DNA of 64,000 bases from an uncultured Flavobacteriaceae bacterium (GTDB taxonomy: Bacteria > Bacteroidota > Bacteroidia > Flavobacteriales > Flavobacteriaceae): NCBI GenBank assembly GCA_947494695.1, contig CANLWB010000003.1:472750-536749 (forward strand), written 5' to 3'. Below are positions 53,938-62,082 of this stretch, piece by piece. Within the stretch, counting starts at the first letter, position 1. The number at the start of each line of letters is the position of its first letter. The notes under the pieces are model-generated. The model saw only the letters and a program-made list of their open reading frames with translations. It searched no databases and was not told the origin of the DNA. Made by a program: the position numbers and the translations under genes.

Positions 53938-56227
53938 GTTCTTTTAATATATTTTGAACACGTTCTTTCGTTGGTTTTTGTTCACCTATTTTTGCTCGAA
54001 CTACATCGAATGCGACCTTAAAATCGCATCCCGATTTATATTCGGTACAACCATAGGCCGTCTTACCTTTAACAATGGTTCCTTTTTTACACTTTGGACA
54101 GCTTAATTCCTTAGATTCTGATTTTACAGGAGTATTTTTAGGAATTAGTTTTAGCTGGAATGCATCATCAAAACTTAATGTGCCTTCTAAAGTACCTGTA
54201 TCGGTTTTAAACCCTTTTAAGTTTACCGTAGCTCCTTTTTTAAGTAACCTGAGATACTGTTTTTCTGAGATTTTCTTTTTAGCATAGGCAAAAGGCATAA
54301 CGAAATCACATCCGCTCTTATAAGCACTGCAGCCATAGGCCGACTTACCTTTAAGAATACGCCCTTCTTTACATTTCGGGCATGCCTCAGCAGTAATTCC
54401 TGCGACTTCCATCTTTTTAGTCTTCGCCTTCGTATTTTTTACGGTCGTGGCATATGATATATTAGCACGTTTGGCTTCGGTCCTTACCTCATAGACCAAT
54501 ACATCGACCATACGCTTCATATTTTTTATAAATGCTCCGGCACTAAAATCTCCTTTCTCAATATCTTTTAATTGCTTCTCCCAGGAACCGGTAAGCTCTG
54601 CAGATTTTAATAGGTCATTCTGAATCGTATCAATGAGTTGAATCCCAGTAACTGTTGGCAAGACCTGCTTTTTATTACGTTCTATGTATTTTCTTTTAAA
54701 AAGTGTTTCTATAATATTCGCTCGGGTTGAAGGTCGTCCAATACCATTTTCTTTCATTAGTTCCCTTAAGTCTTCATCATCTACCTGTTTTCCTGCTGTC
54801 TCCATAGCCCGTAATAAAGAGGCTTCTGTATATTGATTTGGTGGTTTTGTTTCTTTTTCTAAAAACGAAGGTTCATGGGGGCCTTTTTCTCCTTTTTCAA
54901 ATGCAGGTAATAACTTATCGCCACTTGACGATCCTACTGCAGTTGAAATTTCAAAAACAACACGCCATCCCTTATCTAGTATTTCCTTTCCTTTGGTTTT
55001 GAAAGCTACATCGGCCGCTTTTCCAATAACCGTAGTATTCGCTACCGAACAATCATCATAAAAAACAGCTATAAACCGCCTTACAATAATATCGTATACT
55101 TTGGCATCATTTGGTTGTAAATGCGTCTCAATTCCCGTTGGAATGATCGCATGGTGATCTGTTACTTTTTTATCGTTAAAGACTTTAGCCGACTTTTTTA
55201 TTTTCTTTTCAAGAATAGGTTGTGTTAATTCTGAATAACTTGTTAACTTTTTAAGAATACCAGCTACTTTAGGATATATATCATTTGGTAAAAAGGTCGT
55301 ATCCACTCTGGGATAGGTTACCACCTTACGCTCATAAAGCCCTTGAACTATTTTTAAAGTTTCATCTGCCGAAAATCCAAACTTAGTGTTACAATACACC
55401 TGTAACCCTGTTAGATCAAACAATTTTGGAGCATACTCCTTCCCTTTCTTCTTGGTAATGGATGCTATTTCAAAATCACTATCCTTTACTTTATTGGCTA
55501 AAACTTCTCCGTCTTCCTGCTTAAAAAAACGCCCTTCTTCATAACTAAACAAGGTATCTCTATACAATGTTTGTAGCTCCCAATACGGCTGTGGCTTAAA
55601 GTTCTCTATATCTTTAAACCTGTTTACAACCATCGCCAATGTTGGCGTTTGTACACGTCCTACAGACAACACTTGTTTGTAACCTCCATGTTTTACCGTA
55701 TAGAGTCTGGTAGCGTTTATCCCCAATAGCCAATCTCCAATGGCTCTGGAAAACCCTGCATAATACAAGTTATCATAATCTGATGCCGGTTTTAAATTTT
55801 CAAAACCTTCCTTAATGGCTTCCGTGGTCAACGAAGAAATCCATAGCCGCTGTACCTCGCCTTTATAATTGGCCTCATTCATTACCCATCGCTGAATTAA
55901 CTCTCCTTCTTGTCCAGCATCCCCACAGTTTATAACCATCTCAGCTTTCTCAAATAGTGCCTTTACAATTTTAAATTGTTTCTGTATTCCGGAATTCGAA
56001 ACCACCTTGGTTTCAAATTTTTCAGGCAACATGGGTAAATTATTTAAATCCCAACTTTTCCAATAGGGTTTATAATCACTAGGCTCCTTTAGGGTGCATA
56101 AATGTCCAAAAGTATACGTTACAGCATAACCATTACCTTCAAAAAAGCCATCACGTTTGGTGTTAGCACCTATTACAGAAGCTATTTCACGTGCTACACT
56201 CGGTTTTTCAGCTATGCAAACTTTCAA
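53930..56227 (-). CDS. topB: DNA topoisomerase III
   Basis: Type IA topoisomerase of 765 aa. TOPRIM domain at the N-terminus (CIAEKPSVAREIASVIG and the acidic CGDAGQEGELI), active-site Tyr305 in VTYPRVDTTFLPND, and the HHAIIPTG block. Two C-terminal zinc-ribbon-like repeats are present, each with C-x2-C and C-x6-C patterns (CPKCKEGRILKGKSAYGC, then CPKCKKGTIVKGKTAYGC). Passes single strands to decatenate DNA. Complete and normal in length. Co-transcribed with the downstream pseudouridine synthase. Confidence 0.95.
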   Translation of the reverse strand: MKVCIAEKPSVAREIASVIGANTKRDGFFEGNGYAVTYTFGHLCTLKEPSDYKPYWKSWDLNNLPMLPEKFETKVVSNSGIQKQFKIVKALFEKAEMVINCGDAGQEGELIQRWVMNEANYKGEVQRLWISSLTTEAIKEGFENLKPASDYDNLYYAGFSRAIGDWLLGINATRLYTVKHGGYKQVLSVGRVQTPTLAMVVNRFKDIENFKPQPYWELQTLYRDTLFSYEEGRFFKQEDGEVLANKVKDSDFEIASITKKKGKEYAPKLFDLTGLQVYCNTKFGFSADETLKIVQGLYERKVVTYPRVDTTFLPNDIYPKVAGILKKLTSYSELTQPILEKKIKKSAKVFNDKKVTDHHAIIPTGIETHLQPNDAKVYDIIVRRFIAVFYDDCSVANTTVIGKAADVAFKTKGKEILDKGWRVVFEISTAVGSSSGDKLLPAFEKGEKGPHEPSFLEKETKPPNQYTEASLLRAMETAGKQVDDEDLRELMKENGIGRPSTRANIIETLFKRKYIERNKKQVLPTVTGIQLIDTIQNDLLKSAELTGSWEKQLKDIEKGDFSAGAFIKNMKRMVDVLVYEVRTEAKRANISYATTVKNTKAKTKKMEVAGITAEACPKCKEGRILKGKSAYGCSAYKSGCDFVMPFAYAKKKISEKQYLRLLKKGATVNLKGFKTDTGTLEGTLSFDDAFQLKLIPKNTPVKSESKELSCPKCKKGTIVKGKTAYGCTEYKSGCDFKVAFDVVRAKIGEQKPTKERVQNILKEHV

Positions 56228-56691
56228 TAGATAGTGTTTTATTTTATTTAGGTTTATACCATCTACATCATAAATTTTCTCAAAAACCCATTATTTTACT
56301 TTTGAAAAATTTAGAACATAACTGGTATAACGCGCAAAATAGGAATTTTGATATTTCTTTTAAAACAGATTTATTAGGAGTTATTAACTGTAAGGCTATA
56401 TTTCCTAAAAGAGATGCACATGTATCTCGACCTAACCATTTTTTGAATGGTAGTATTTACACTGGTAAAAGTGCGGTATTTTTCTAAAAAACTGTCTATA
56501 TCTGGAAAAGAAAACGTTATATCAGCTTCGCTACATATTTTTTTCGATTATGTGTAATAACTTTTAAAGACAAAACCATCTGACTATAAACAAAATAGCA
56601 CGTCGAGTAAATAATTTAACACAAACAAAATCATACAAATCAACAAATTTTACTAATTTCGTTCATAACTAACGAAAATGCCCCTTTCTAA
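56228..56691. other. Intergenic region, topB to fibrinogen-domain gene
   Basis: 464 bp. A plus-strand frame ending at 56487 has protein-like composition from about 56302 (TTG start, 61 codons, residues such as NRNFDISFKTDLLGVINC), but no recognised family and no ATG, so it is only a candidate small gene or remnant. A 7-bp dyad TTTCGTT/AACGAAA at 56657-56677 lies 15 bp before the next start and may be an operator. Confidence 0.4.
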
Positions 56692-57867
56692 ATGATTAAA
56701 TCTGCATATTTTATAATATTGCTATGCTGTAGCGTATATTATAGTTTTGGCCAAGTAGGTATAGGTACGACAACTCCAGACCCCTCCTCAATACTCGATG
56801 TAAACTCGACAACACAAGGTTTTCTCCCTCCCAGAATGACAGATGCCCAGAGAGATGCCATTGCATCGCCAGCCGAGGGATTACTTATTTATAATACAGA
56901 TAGTGGTTGCATTCAATTTTATACGGGATCGGCGTGGTCTCCTTGCTTAGGACAAGGAACTACAACAGGAGCAACCGGTAACAGATTAGACTGTAGTTCG
57001 GTTTCTGCCAATGGTGTTTACTCGCGAGGCATTGCTTTTACAAGCTTAAACACCATAACTATTGATGTTGTTGTTAACAACTACGATACTTACAACATTA
57101 CCACAAACACTGTTAACGGTTATCGTTTTTCCGCTTCCGGATCGTTTGCAACACTTGGCGCAAATACGATTACCTTAACTGGTTCTGGGACTCCTTTAGC
57201 AGCTCAAAATGACACGTTTACAATAAGTTTTGCCGGAACAGGGCAGATCTGTACTGTAAATGTAAATGTTATAGATGGCTTCCGCGCGAATTGTCTGGAA
57301 TATTATAATACCGGATCCAGAACAGATGGCATATACACGATTGATCCCGATGGTCCTGGAGGCACCCCAGAATACGACTGTTATTGCGATATGACCAATG
57401 ATGGCGGTGGATGGACCTTGGTTTTTAATCATATCGCTGTAAGTGGAAGTGAAACCTGGGCGAATTTTAATCAAGTAAGAACGTTCAACGTAAATTCTCC
57501 TGGTGTATCAACCAGCAAATATTCTATATTAAGACGGATTGATGATATTAAAAGTGGAGCACCATATGAATTTAGATTACACTACCCCAGTTTAGGTTTA
57601 ACGAACCACTGGTCACAAACATTTAATCCACTTACAGGTAACCCTCCAACAAACCCGGTTCCTGGTTTTACCGCATTTAGTCTGGATATGACAACAAACT
57701 TTGGAGGGTTGGCACGCGCTCCAAACAATCCTAATATTCCAAGTTATTTGGTAGGCACTATAAATAGCCCCTGGAATCCGTATTATACCATAGGTGTTAG
57801 AGTTGGTTGGCTTGGAATACGCGCTGAAAACTCAACTACAGATCGTGTTCAACTATTTGTTAGATAA
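56692..57867 (+). CDS. Secreted protein with fibrinogen-like domain
   Basis: A 391-aa exported protein. The signal peptide (IILLCCSVYYSFGQ) is followed by the flavobacterial N-terminal block VGIGTTTPDPSSILDVNSTTQGF (in part) found in many surface proteins, a beta-rich region about 95-205, and a fibrinogen C-terminal-like domain from about 210 (CLEYYNTGSRTDGIYTIDP, CYCDMTNDGGGWTLVFN). The CYCDM-x-DGGGWT signature is diagnostic. The domain is shorter and less complete than in eukaryotic fibrinogens. There is no T9SS sorting domain. Ligand is unknown; such domains bind sugars or acetyl groups in eukaryotes. Confidence 0.83.
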   Translation: MIKSAYFIILLCCSVYYSFGQVGIGTTTPDPSSILDVNSTTQGFLPPRMTDAQRDAIASPAEGLLIYNTDSGCIQFYTGSAWSPCLGQGTTTGATGNRLDCSSVSANGVYSRGIAFTSLNTITIDVVVNNYDTYNITTNTVNGYRFSASGSFATLGANTITLTGSGTPLAAQNDTFTISFAGTGQICTVNVNVIDGFRANCLEYYNTGSRTDGIYTIDPDGPGGTPEYDCYCDMTNDGGGWTLVFNHIAVSGSETWANFNQVRTFNVNSPGVSTSKYSILRRIDDIKSGAPYEFRLHYPSLGLTNHWSQTFNPLTGNPPTNPVPGFTAFSLDMTTNFGGLARAPNNPNIPSYLVGTINSPWNPYYTIGVRVGWLGIRAENSTTDRVQLFVR

Positions 57868-58521
57868 AGCTTTTTTAATATTGTACTTGCGTATAGTAAA
57901 ATTCCAATTGTACCTTTTAAATAAAACAATGCTCAAGTAGAGGTATAGGTGTTTTGAATTAAGCTTTTTCTTAAATTTTATTGTCGATTTATTAAAATAC
58001 TCACTAATACTATAGGTAGTATCTACACCTTGTTCTTTGGCTAATTTATAACAATGGTATCTTAAATACGGGGCAAGATTTTTGCCTCTGTAAGATTCGA
58101 AGGTATACATGCTGTGCATATAGGCTTCATTATCTTTAAAGTTGAATGTTTTTCCTCTAAAAAAGTAGTCCTTTTGCTTTATAAACATATATGCCGCAAT
58201 GTGTTCATGATGCTTTAGTCCAACACACCTTTGTCCCTCATCAAGATATTTTAGCAAGTTTTTATGTGCTATTCCACTAATACTACTCTTAATTTGAATT
58301 AATTCTTCTTCACCAAAATATGAAATCGAATACCCCAATGCTTCACCTCTTATTTTTGGTGCTTCAAATTCCCCAACGCCTTCTTGTACCCAATAATACG
58401 GCATAAAATCTAACCCAATACGAGCTAATCTATTTCTCAATCCATGTAAAAAAAGCCCATTTCTTAAGATATTCCATATCCAAAATATCTTATAAAACCT
58501 GTTTTTATTTTTTAACTCCAT
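57853..58521 (-). CDS. GNAT-like N-acyltransferase family protein
   Basis: A 222-aa soluble protein. The middle region has the GNAT acetyl-CoA pattern: HIAAYMFIKQKDYFF, AYMHSMYTFESYRGKNLAPYL (the R/Q-x-x-G-x-G/A loop appears as YRGKNLAPY) and ATYSISEYFNKSTI, with a basic C-terminus. Substrate is unknown. It starts 14 bp after the BKACE gene stop and is co-transcribed with it. Its C-terminal coding end overlaps the convergent fibrinogen-domain gene by 15 bp. Confidence 0.65.
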   Translation of the reverse strand: MELKNKNRFYKIFWIWNILRNGLFLHGLRNRLARIGLDFMPYYWVQEGVGEFEAPKIRGEALGYSISYFGEEELIQIKSSISGIAHKNLLKYLDEGQRCVGLKHHEHIAAYMFIKQKDYFFRGKTFNFKDNEAYMHSMYTFESYRGKNLAPYLRYHCYKLAKEQGVDTTYSISEYFNKSTIKFKKKLNSKHLYLYLSIVLFKRYNWNFTIRKYNIKKALSNK

Positions 58522-58535
58522 ACATTAACTTTATG

Positions 58536-59402
58536 TCATAAACGACGCCCGTATAAGCCATTTCCTGGTTGTAAATCCATCTTTAATCTAAAATCTTTTG
58601 GGCTCATTATTTGTCTTGCATTCGCCTTTGCTATGACATGAACACGGTTTAATAAATCACTATTACTTGCCAACTTTGTTCTTGAAGTATCATACCATAT
58701 GTTATCTTCAATTCCAACTCTTACCCCGCCTCCAATAGCTATAGACAGAGAATTCATTTTTAGTTGCTCATTCCCTATACCTGCGATACTCCAAAAAGCG
58801 TTTTCGGGAAGATCGTTTATCATAACTCCGGCGTGCAATACATTTGCCTGTGAACAGGCGATGTTCCCAAAAAGAAGATTAAAATAATGCGGTGCTTGAA
58901 TTAATCCTTTTTTTTCTAAATATTTTGCATAATTAATCATCCCTATGTCAAATGCCTCCAACTCGGGAACAATACCCTTTTCCTTCATTATTAAGGCCAG
59001 GTCTGCAATCATATCGGGAGCATTCATACTCGCCGTTTTATTAAAATTTAATGAACTCAATGTAAGGCTTCCCATATCCGGTTTTAAGTCTCCTTCTAAA
59101 AAAAGGACACTGCTCCGTTTTTCCAACTCACTAAAATCTCGCCCACTTAAAGAAGCACACAAAACCAATTCTGGTGCATACTTCCTAATCCCTTCAATGA
59201 TTTCGGCATAAATATCTCTACTATAAGTTGGCACACCAGAAACCGCATCTCTGGCATGTAAATGCGCCATGGTTATACCTATTTCATAAGCACGATGTAC
59301 ATCTTCAACAATTTCTGAAACACTTACTGGCACATGAGGTGTCATCTCCTTGGTGGGAATCATACCCGTTGGAGTAAAGTTTAAAATCAAATCATTATTC
59401 AT
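58536..59402 (-). CDS. BKACE family enzyme (beta-keto acid cleavage)
   Basis: A 288-aa enzyme of the family named after 3-keto-5-aminohexanoate cleavage enzyme (PF05853), which condenses beta-keto acids with acetyl-CoA, using Zn2+. The zinc and substrate motif MAHLHARD (His47, His49, Arg51, Asp52) is intact, as are NLLFGNIACSQANVLHAG and GGGVRVGIEDNIWY. The gene is followed by a GNAT gene in the same operon, which could act on the amino product. The lysine-fermentation genes usually next to Kce are absent, so the keto acid is unknown. Confidence 0.9.
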   Translation of the reverse strand: MNNDLILNFTPTGMIPTKEMTPHVPVSVSEIVEDVHRAYEIGITMAHLHARDAVSGVPTYSRDIYAEIIEGIRKYAPELVLCASLSGRDFSELEKRSSVLFLEGDLKPDMGSLTLSSLNFNKTASMNAPDMIADLALIMKEKGIVPELEAFDIGMINYAKYLEKKGLIQAPHYFNLLFGNIACSQANVLHAGVMINDLPENAFWSIAGIGNEQLKMNSLSIAIGGGVRVGIEDNIWYDTSRTKLASNSDLLNRVHVIAKANARQIMSPKDFRLKMDLQPGNGLYGRRL

Positions 59403-59769
59403 GACGATAGAACGAATTTAACTGTAGCAGATGAAAGTATCTATAAATCAATAAAACATAAATAATATTAGATTAAAAACACAAACTTAAGGTTAAACTA
59501 TTCTTTTATAATTTTTTAATAACCAGAAACGATGCCATGGAACTTTCGAGGATAATTGAATTTAACAATCTGTTTCATAAATTTAAAATACCGCTGTTGT
59601 CTTAGTCTTAGAGAACTCGGTTTCAAACCCATAACAACCACACGCTTAAAGCCTTACATATGCTATTAAGTTAAGCTTGATATTTCCTTTCATGCAGAAT
59701 GATATGAAAAACAATCGGGCAAAGCCAATGGCCTGTTTTAAAACCCTAAAGCGGTTAACTTCCCCTAAA
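59403..59769. other. Intergenic region between BKACE and acyltransferase genes
   Basis: 367 bp with stops in all frames and no hairpin followed by a T-run that I can see. The BKACE promoter should lie near 59403-59450, but no consensus boxes are obvious. Confidence 0.4.
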
Positions 59770-60567
59770 CTACCACTTCCTTCTTTTGTTTAGCTCTTCG
59801 ATAGCCTCCAACTCTTTTTGAGGAATCACTTTTAAAAATGAAGGGTGCTGCTCTATAGCATACTCTATTTTCTTTACGATGTCATTTGTGGTTTCATTAT
59901 CGTAATCGATTTCCAAAGGTGCTTTTATTTCAAAAGATTGTAGAATATTTTTCTTTTTTATGCGTAATCCTTTCTTATCAAAAGATCGTCTAAATCCATC
60001 TATAACAATGGGAACTACAATGGGTCTATACCGTTTAATAATATGGGCGGTTCCCTTTCTAATAGGCTTAAAAGGAGTCGTTGTACCTTGTGGAAAGGTA
60101 ATTACCCAACCATCGTCCAATGCTTTACCAATATTAGAAATATCACTCATCTTAACCTGCCTATTTACATTCTGGCCAGCCGATCTCCAAGTTCGTTCAA
60201 TACTAACAGACCCCACATAGGCTAATATTTTTGGCAATAACCCCGCTTTCATGGTTTCCTTAGCCGCCACGTAATACAGGTTTAACTTGGGGTTCCATAG
60301 ATATCCCACATTTTTTATGGAATCAACACGCCCGCTTAAGCTCGCATTAAAAACATGAAACATGGATACCACATCGGCAAAATATGTTTGATGATTAGAA
60401 ATGAATAGCACATTGGTATCTGGTAGGGATTTAATGATCTCCGAACCTTCTATCTGTAACTCATTAAAGCCTCTAAAGCGTCTATGAGTCATTACACCCA
60501 ATACTCTAATGAGCCACTTTTTTAAAAATAATATATGTCCGAACGGATTTCTCTTAAACAACCTCAT
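59770..60567 (-). CDS. 1-acyl-sn-glycerol-3-phosphate acyltransferase-like protein
   Basis: PlsC-family acyltransferase of 265 aa that would acylate lysophosphatidate in phospholipid synthesis. The catalytic motif is SNHQTYFADV (His59, Asp65, spacing H-x5-D rather than the usual H-x4-D), a spacing I believe recurs in flavobacterial members; the second motif FPQGTTTPFKPIRKG replaces the classical FPEGT. A basic N-terminus and one weak hydrophobic stretch precede it. It lies 54 bp after the NUDIX gene stop on the same strand, so the two may be co-transcribed. Confidence 0.85.
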   Translation of the reverse strand: MRLFKRNPFGHILFLKKWLIRVLGVMTHRRFRGFNELQIEGSEIIKSLPDTNVLFISNHQTYFADVVSMFHVFNASLSGRVDSIKNVGYLWNPKLNLYYVAAKETMKAGLLPKILAYVGSVSIERTWRSAGQNVNRQVKMSDISNIGKALDDGWVITFPQGTTTPFKPIRKGTAHIIKRYRPIVVPIVIDGFRRSFDKKGLRIKKKNILQSFEIKAPLEIDYDNETTNDIVKKIEYAIEQHPSFLKVIPQKELEAIEELNKRRKW

Positions 60568-60621
60568 AAATCACATCTCAAAATTTAGTTCATTTTTTGC
60601 AAATGTAAAAAATCTAATAAA

Positions 60622-61263
60622 CTACTGGCATTGTTTTAACAAGTCTTTCATTTCACTTAACATCATCGCTGTTGCTCCCCATACAATATGACCATTTAAT
60701 TTAAAGGCAGGCACCTCCACTTCTACACTGTAAGATGTCGATACTTTCTGGGTGATTAACACCTCATCGTTTAGAACATCTTTCAAATTAATTTCAATAA
60801 TAGCCTCTACCTCATCTTCTTGTTTCACAAAACCTGGGGTTTGCCTGGTAAATCCTAAAAAAGGCTGTACGTAAAAGTTGCTTGGCGGTATGTATACCTG
60901 AGAAAGTGCTCTAACGACTTCAATAGTAGCAACGGGCACTCCAACTTCTTCGAAAGCCTCTCTCAATGCCGCTGCTTCCATAGAATCGTCCTGTTCTTCT
61001 AATTTTCCTCCAGGGAATGCCACCTGTGCAGAATGCACGCCATTGTAAGATTTTCTTAAAATTAAAACCAGTTTGGTTTGTTCATTTTTATCTGGATAGC
61101 ACAGCGCTAATACCCCTGCTCGTTTTGCCTTTTTTATAGCCTCTTTTTGCCTTTCCATAAGCGCTCGTCTAAACGGTGGAACCATTTTAAGGTGTGACGA
61201 TTCGGCTGGAAGCGGGATATTCTTTACTTTTGATGTTAATTCTAAAAAATTATTAAAATTCAT
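60622..61263 (-). CDS. NUDIX hydrolase, CoA pyrophosphatase type
   Basis: A 213-aa NUDIX enzyme. The NUDIX box is complete: GGKLEEQDDSMEAAALREAFEEVGV (in part, with the REAFEE core), preceded by the CoA-specific LVLILRKSYNGVHSAQVAFPGG. Expected to hydrolyse CoA or its derivatives. I start it at MNFNNFLELTS; a longer frame (ATG 61374) would overlap and antisense the divergent cyclophilin signal peptide. The two start codons are then only 4 bp apart, leaving no room for two ordinary promoters. Confidence 0.9.
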   Translation of the reverse strand: MNFNNFLELTSKVKNIPLPAESSHLKMVPPFRRALMERQKEAIKKAKRAGVLALCYPDKNEQTKLVLILRKSYNGVHSAQVAFPGGKLEEQDDSMEAAALREAFEEVGVPVATIEVVRALSQVYIPPSNFYVQPFLGFTRQTPGFVKQEDEVEAIIEINLKDVLNDEVLITQKVSTSYSVEVEVPAFKLNGHIVWGATAMMLSEMKDLLKQCQ

Positions 61264-61267
61264 ATCT

Positions 61268-61981
61268 ATGAGGCTAACATTTCTTTTATGTCTTTTTCTT
61301 GCATTTCTAAACTGTGAAGATAAACAAACTAAAAAGAAAACACCTCGAGAAACGCAGGTTACGAAAACGGACAAAAAAGAAAAAAAGAAACCTACTATAG
61401 ATTCGGTTATTGAACCGAAAAGGGCATTTCCAAAATTAAACTCGAAAAGCGCGATGGCTTTTTTCCTGGATTACAACAAAAAACATAAGGAAAATAAAGT
61501 GCGTATTACAACCGACTTTGGAACCATTGATATTTTACTCTACAACGAAACAAAATTCCATCGCTCTAATTTCATATTCTTAACCAAACAAAAATATTTT
61601 GACAATACACAATTTTATAGAGTTATAGACAATTACATCGTTCAGGCGGGAAACAGTGATGATAAAAAAACCGCTAAAAAGCGAGCCCGTATTGGCCGAT
61701 ATTTATTACCTCCAGATACTAAACGAGGCTTCACGCATCATAGAGGTGCGGTATCTATGCCCAGTAGTGAAATTAATAACCCTTATAAACTAGCCTCTCC
61801 TTTCGAGTTTTTCATCGTTCAGCAAAAAGGAGGAGCTTCTTTTTTAGACGGCGACTATACGATTTTTGGTAAAGTTATTAGAGGCATGGATGTTGTAGAC
61901 AAAATCGCCGCTGTTGAAACGGATCGCGGCGACTGGCCAGATAAAAATGTCTATATCCGAAAAGTCGAAATTATAAACTAA
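61268..61981 (+). CDS. Cyclophilin-type peptidylprolyl isomerase lipoprotein
   Basis: A 237-aa lipoprotein (lipobox LAFLNC, Cys16), then a Lys-rich linker (KQTKKKTPRETQVTKTDKK) and a cyclophilin domain from about 77. Active-site Arg is in FYRVIDNYIVQAGN, and the QQKGGASFLDGDYTIFGKV block follows. The canonical FHRV is replaced by FYRV; catalysis is probably retained. Localised at the outer or inner membrane, facing the periplasm. It is divergent from the NUDIX gene with 4 bp between starts. Confidence 0.9.
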   Translation: MRLTFLLCLFLAFLNCEDKQTKKKTPRETQVTKTDKKEKKKPTIDSVIEPKRAFPKLNSKSAMAFFLDYNKKHKENKVRITTDFGTIDILLYNETKFHRSNFIFLTKQKYFDNTQFYRVIDNYIVQAGNSDDKKTAKKRARIGRYLLPPDTKRGFTHHRGAVSMPSSEINNPYKLASPFEFFIVQQKGGASFLDGDYTIFGKVIRGMDVVDKIAAVETDRGDWPDKNVYIRKVEIIN

Positions 61982-62082
61982 ATCTCATATTTAAAACGCT
62001 ATTTTTGAACGCTCAATACAGAGCCATCTAAACTAAATATATTTAAAACGCAACTGTTAATTCCCCTTAAACCCTAATATCT

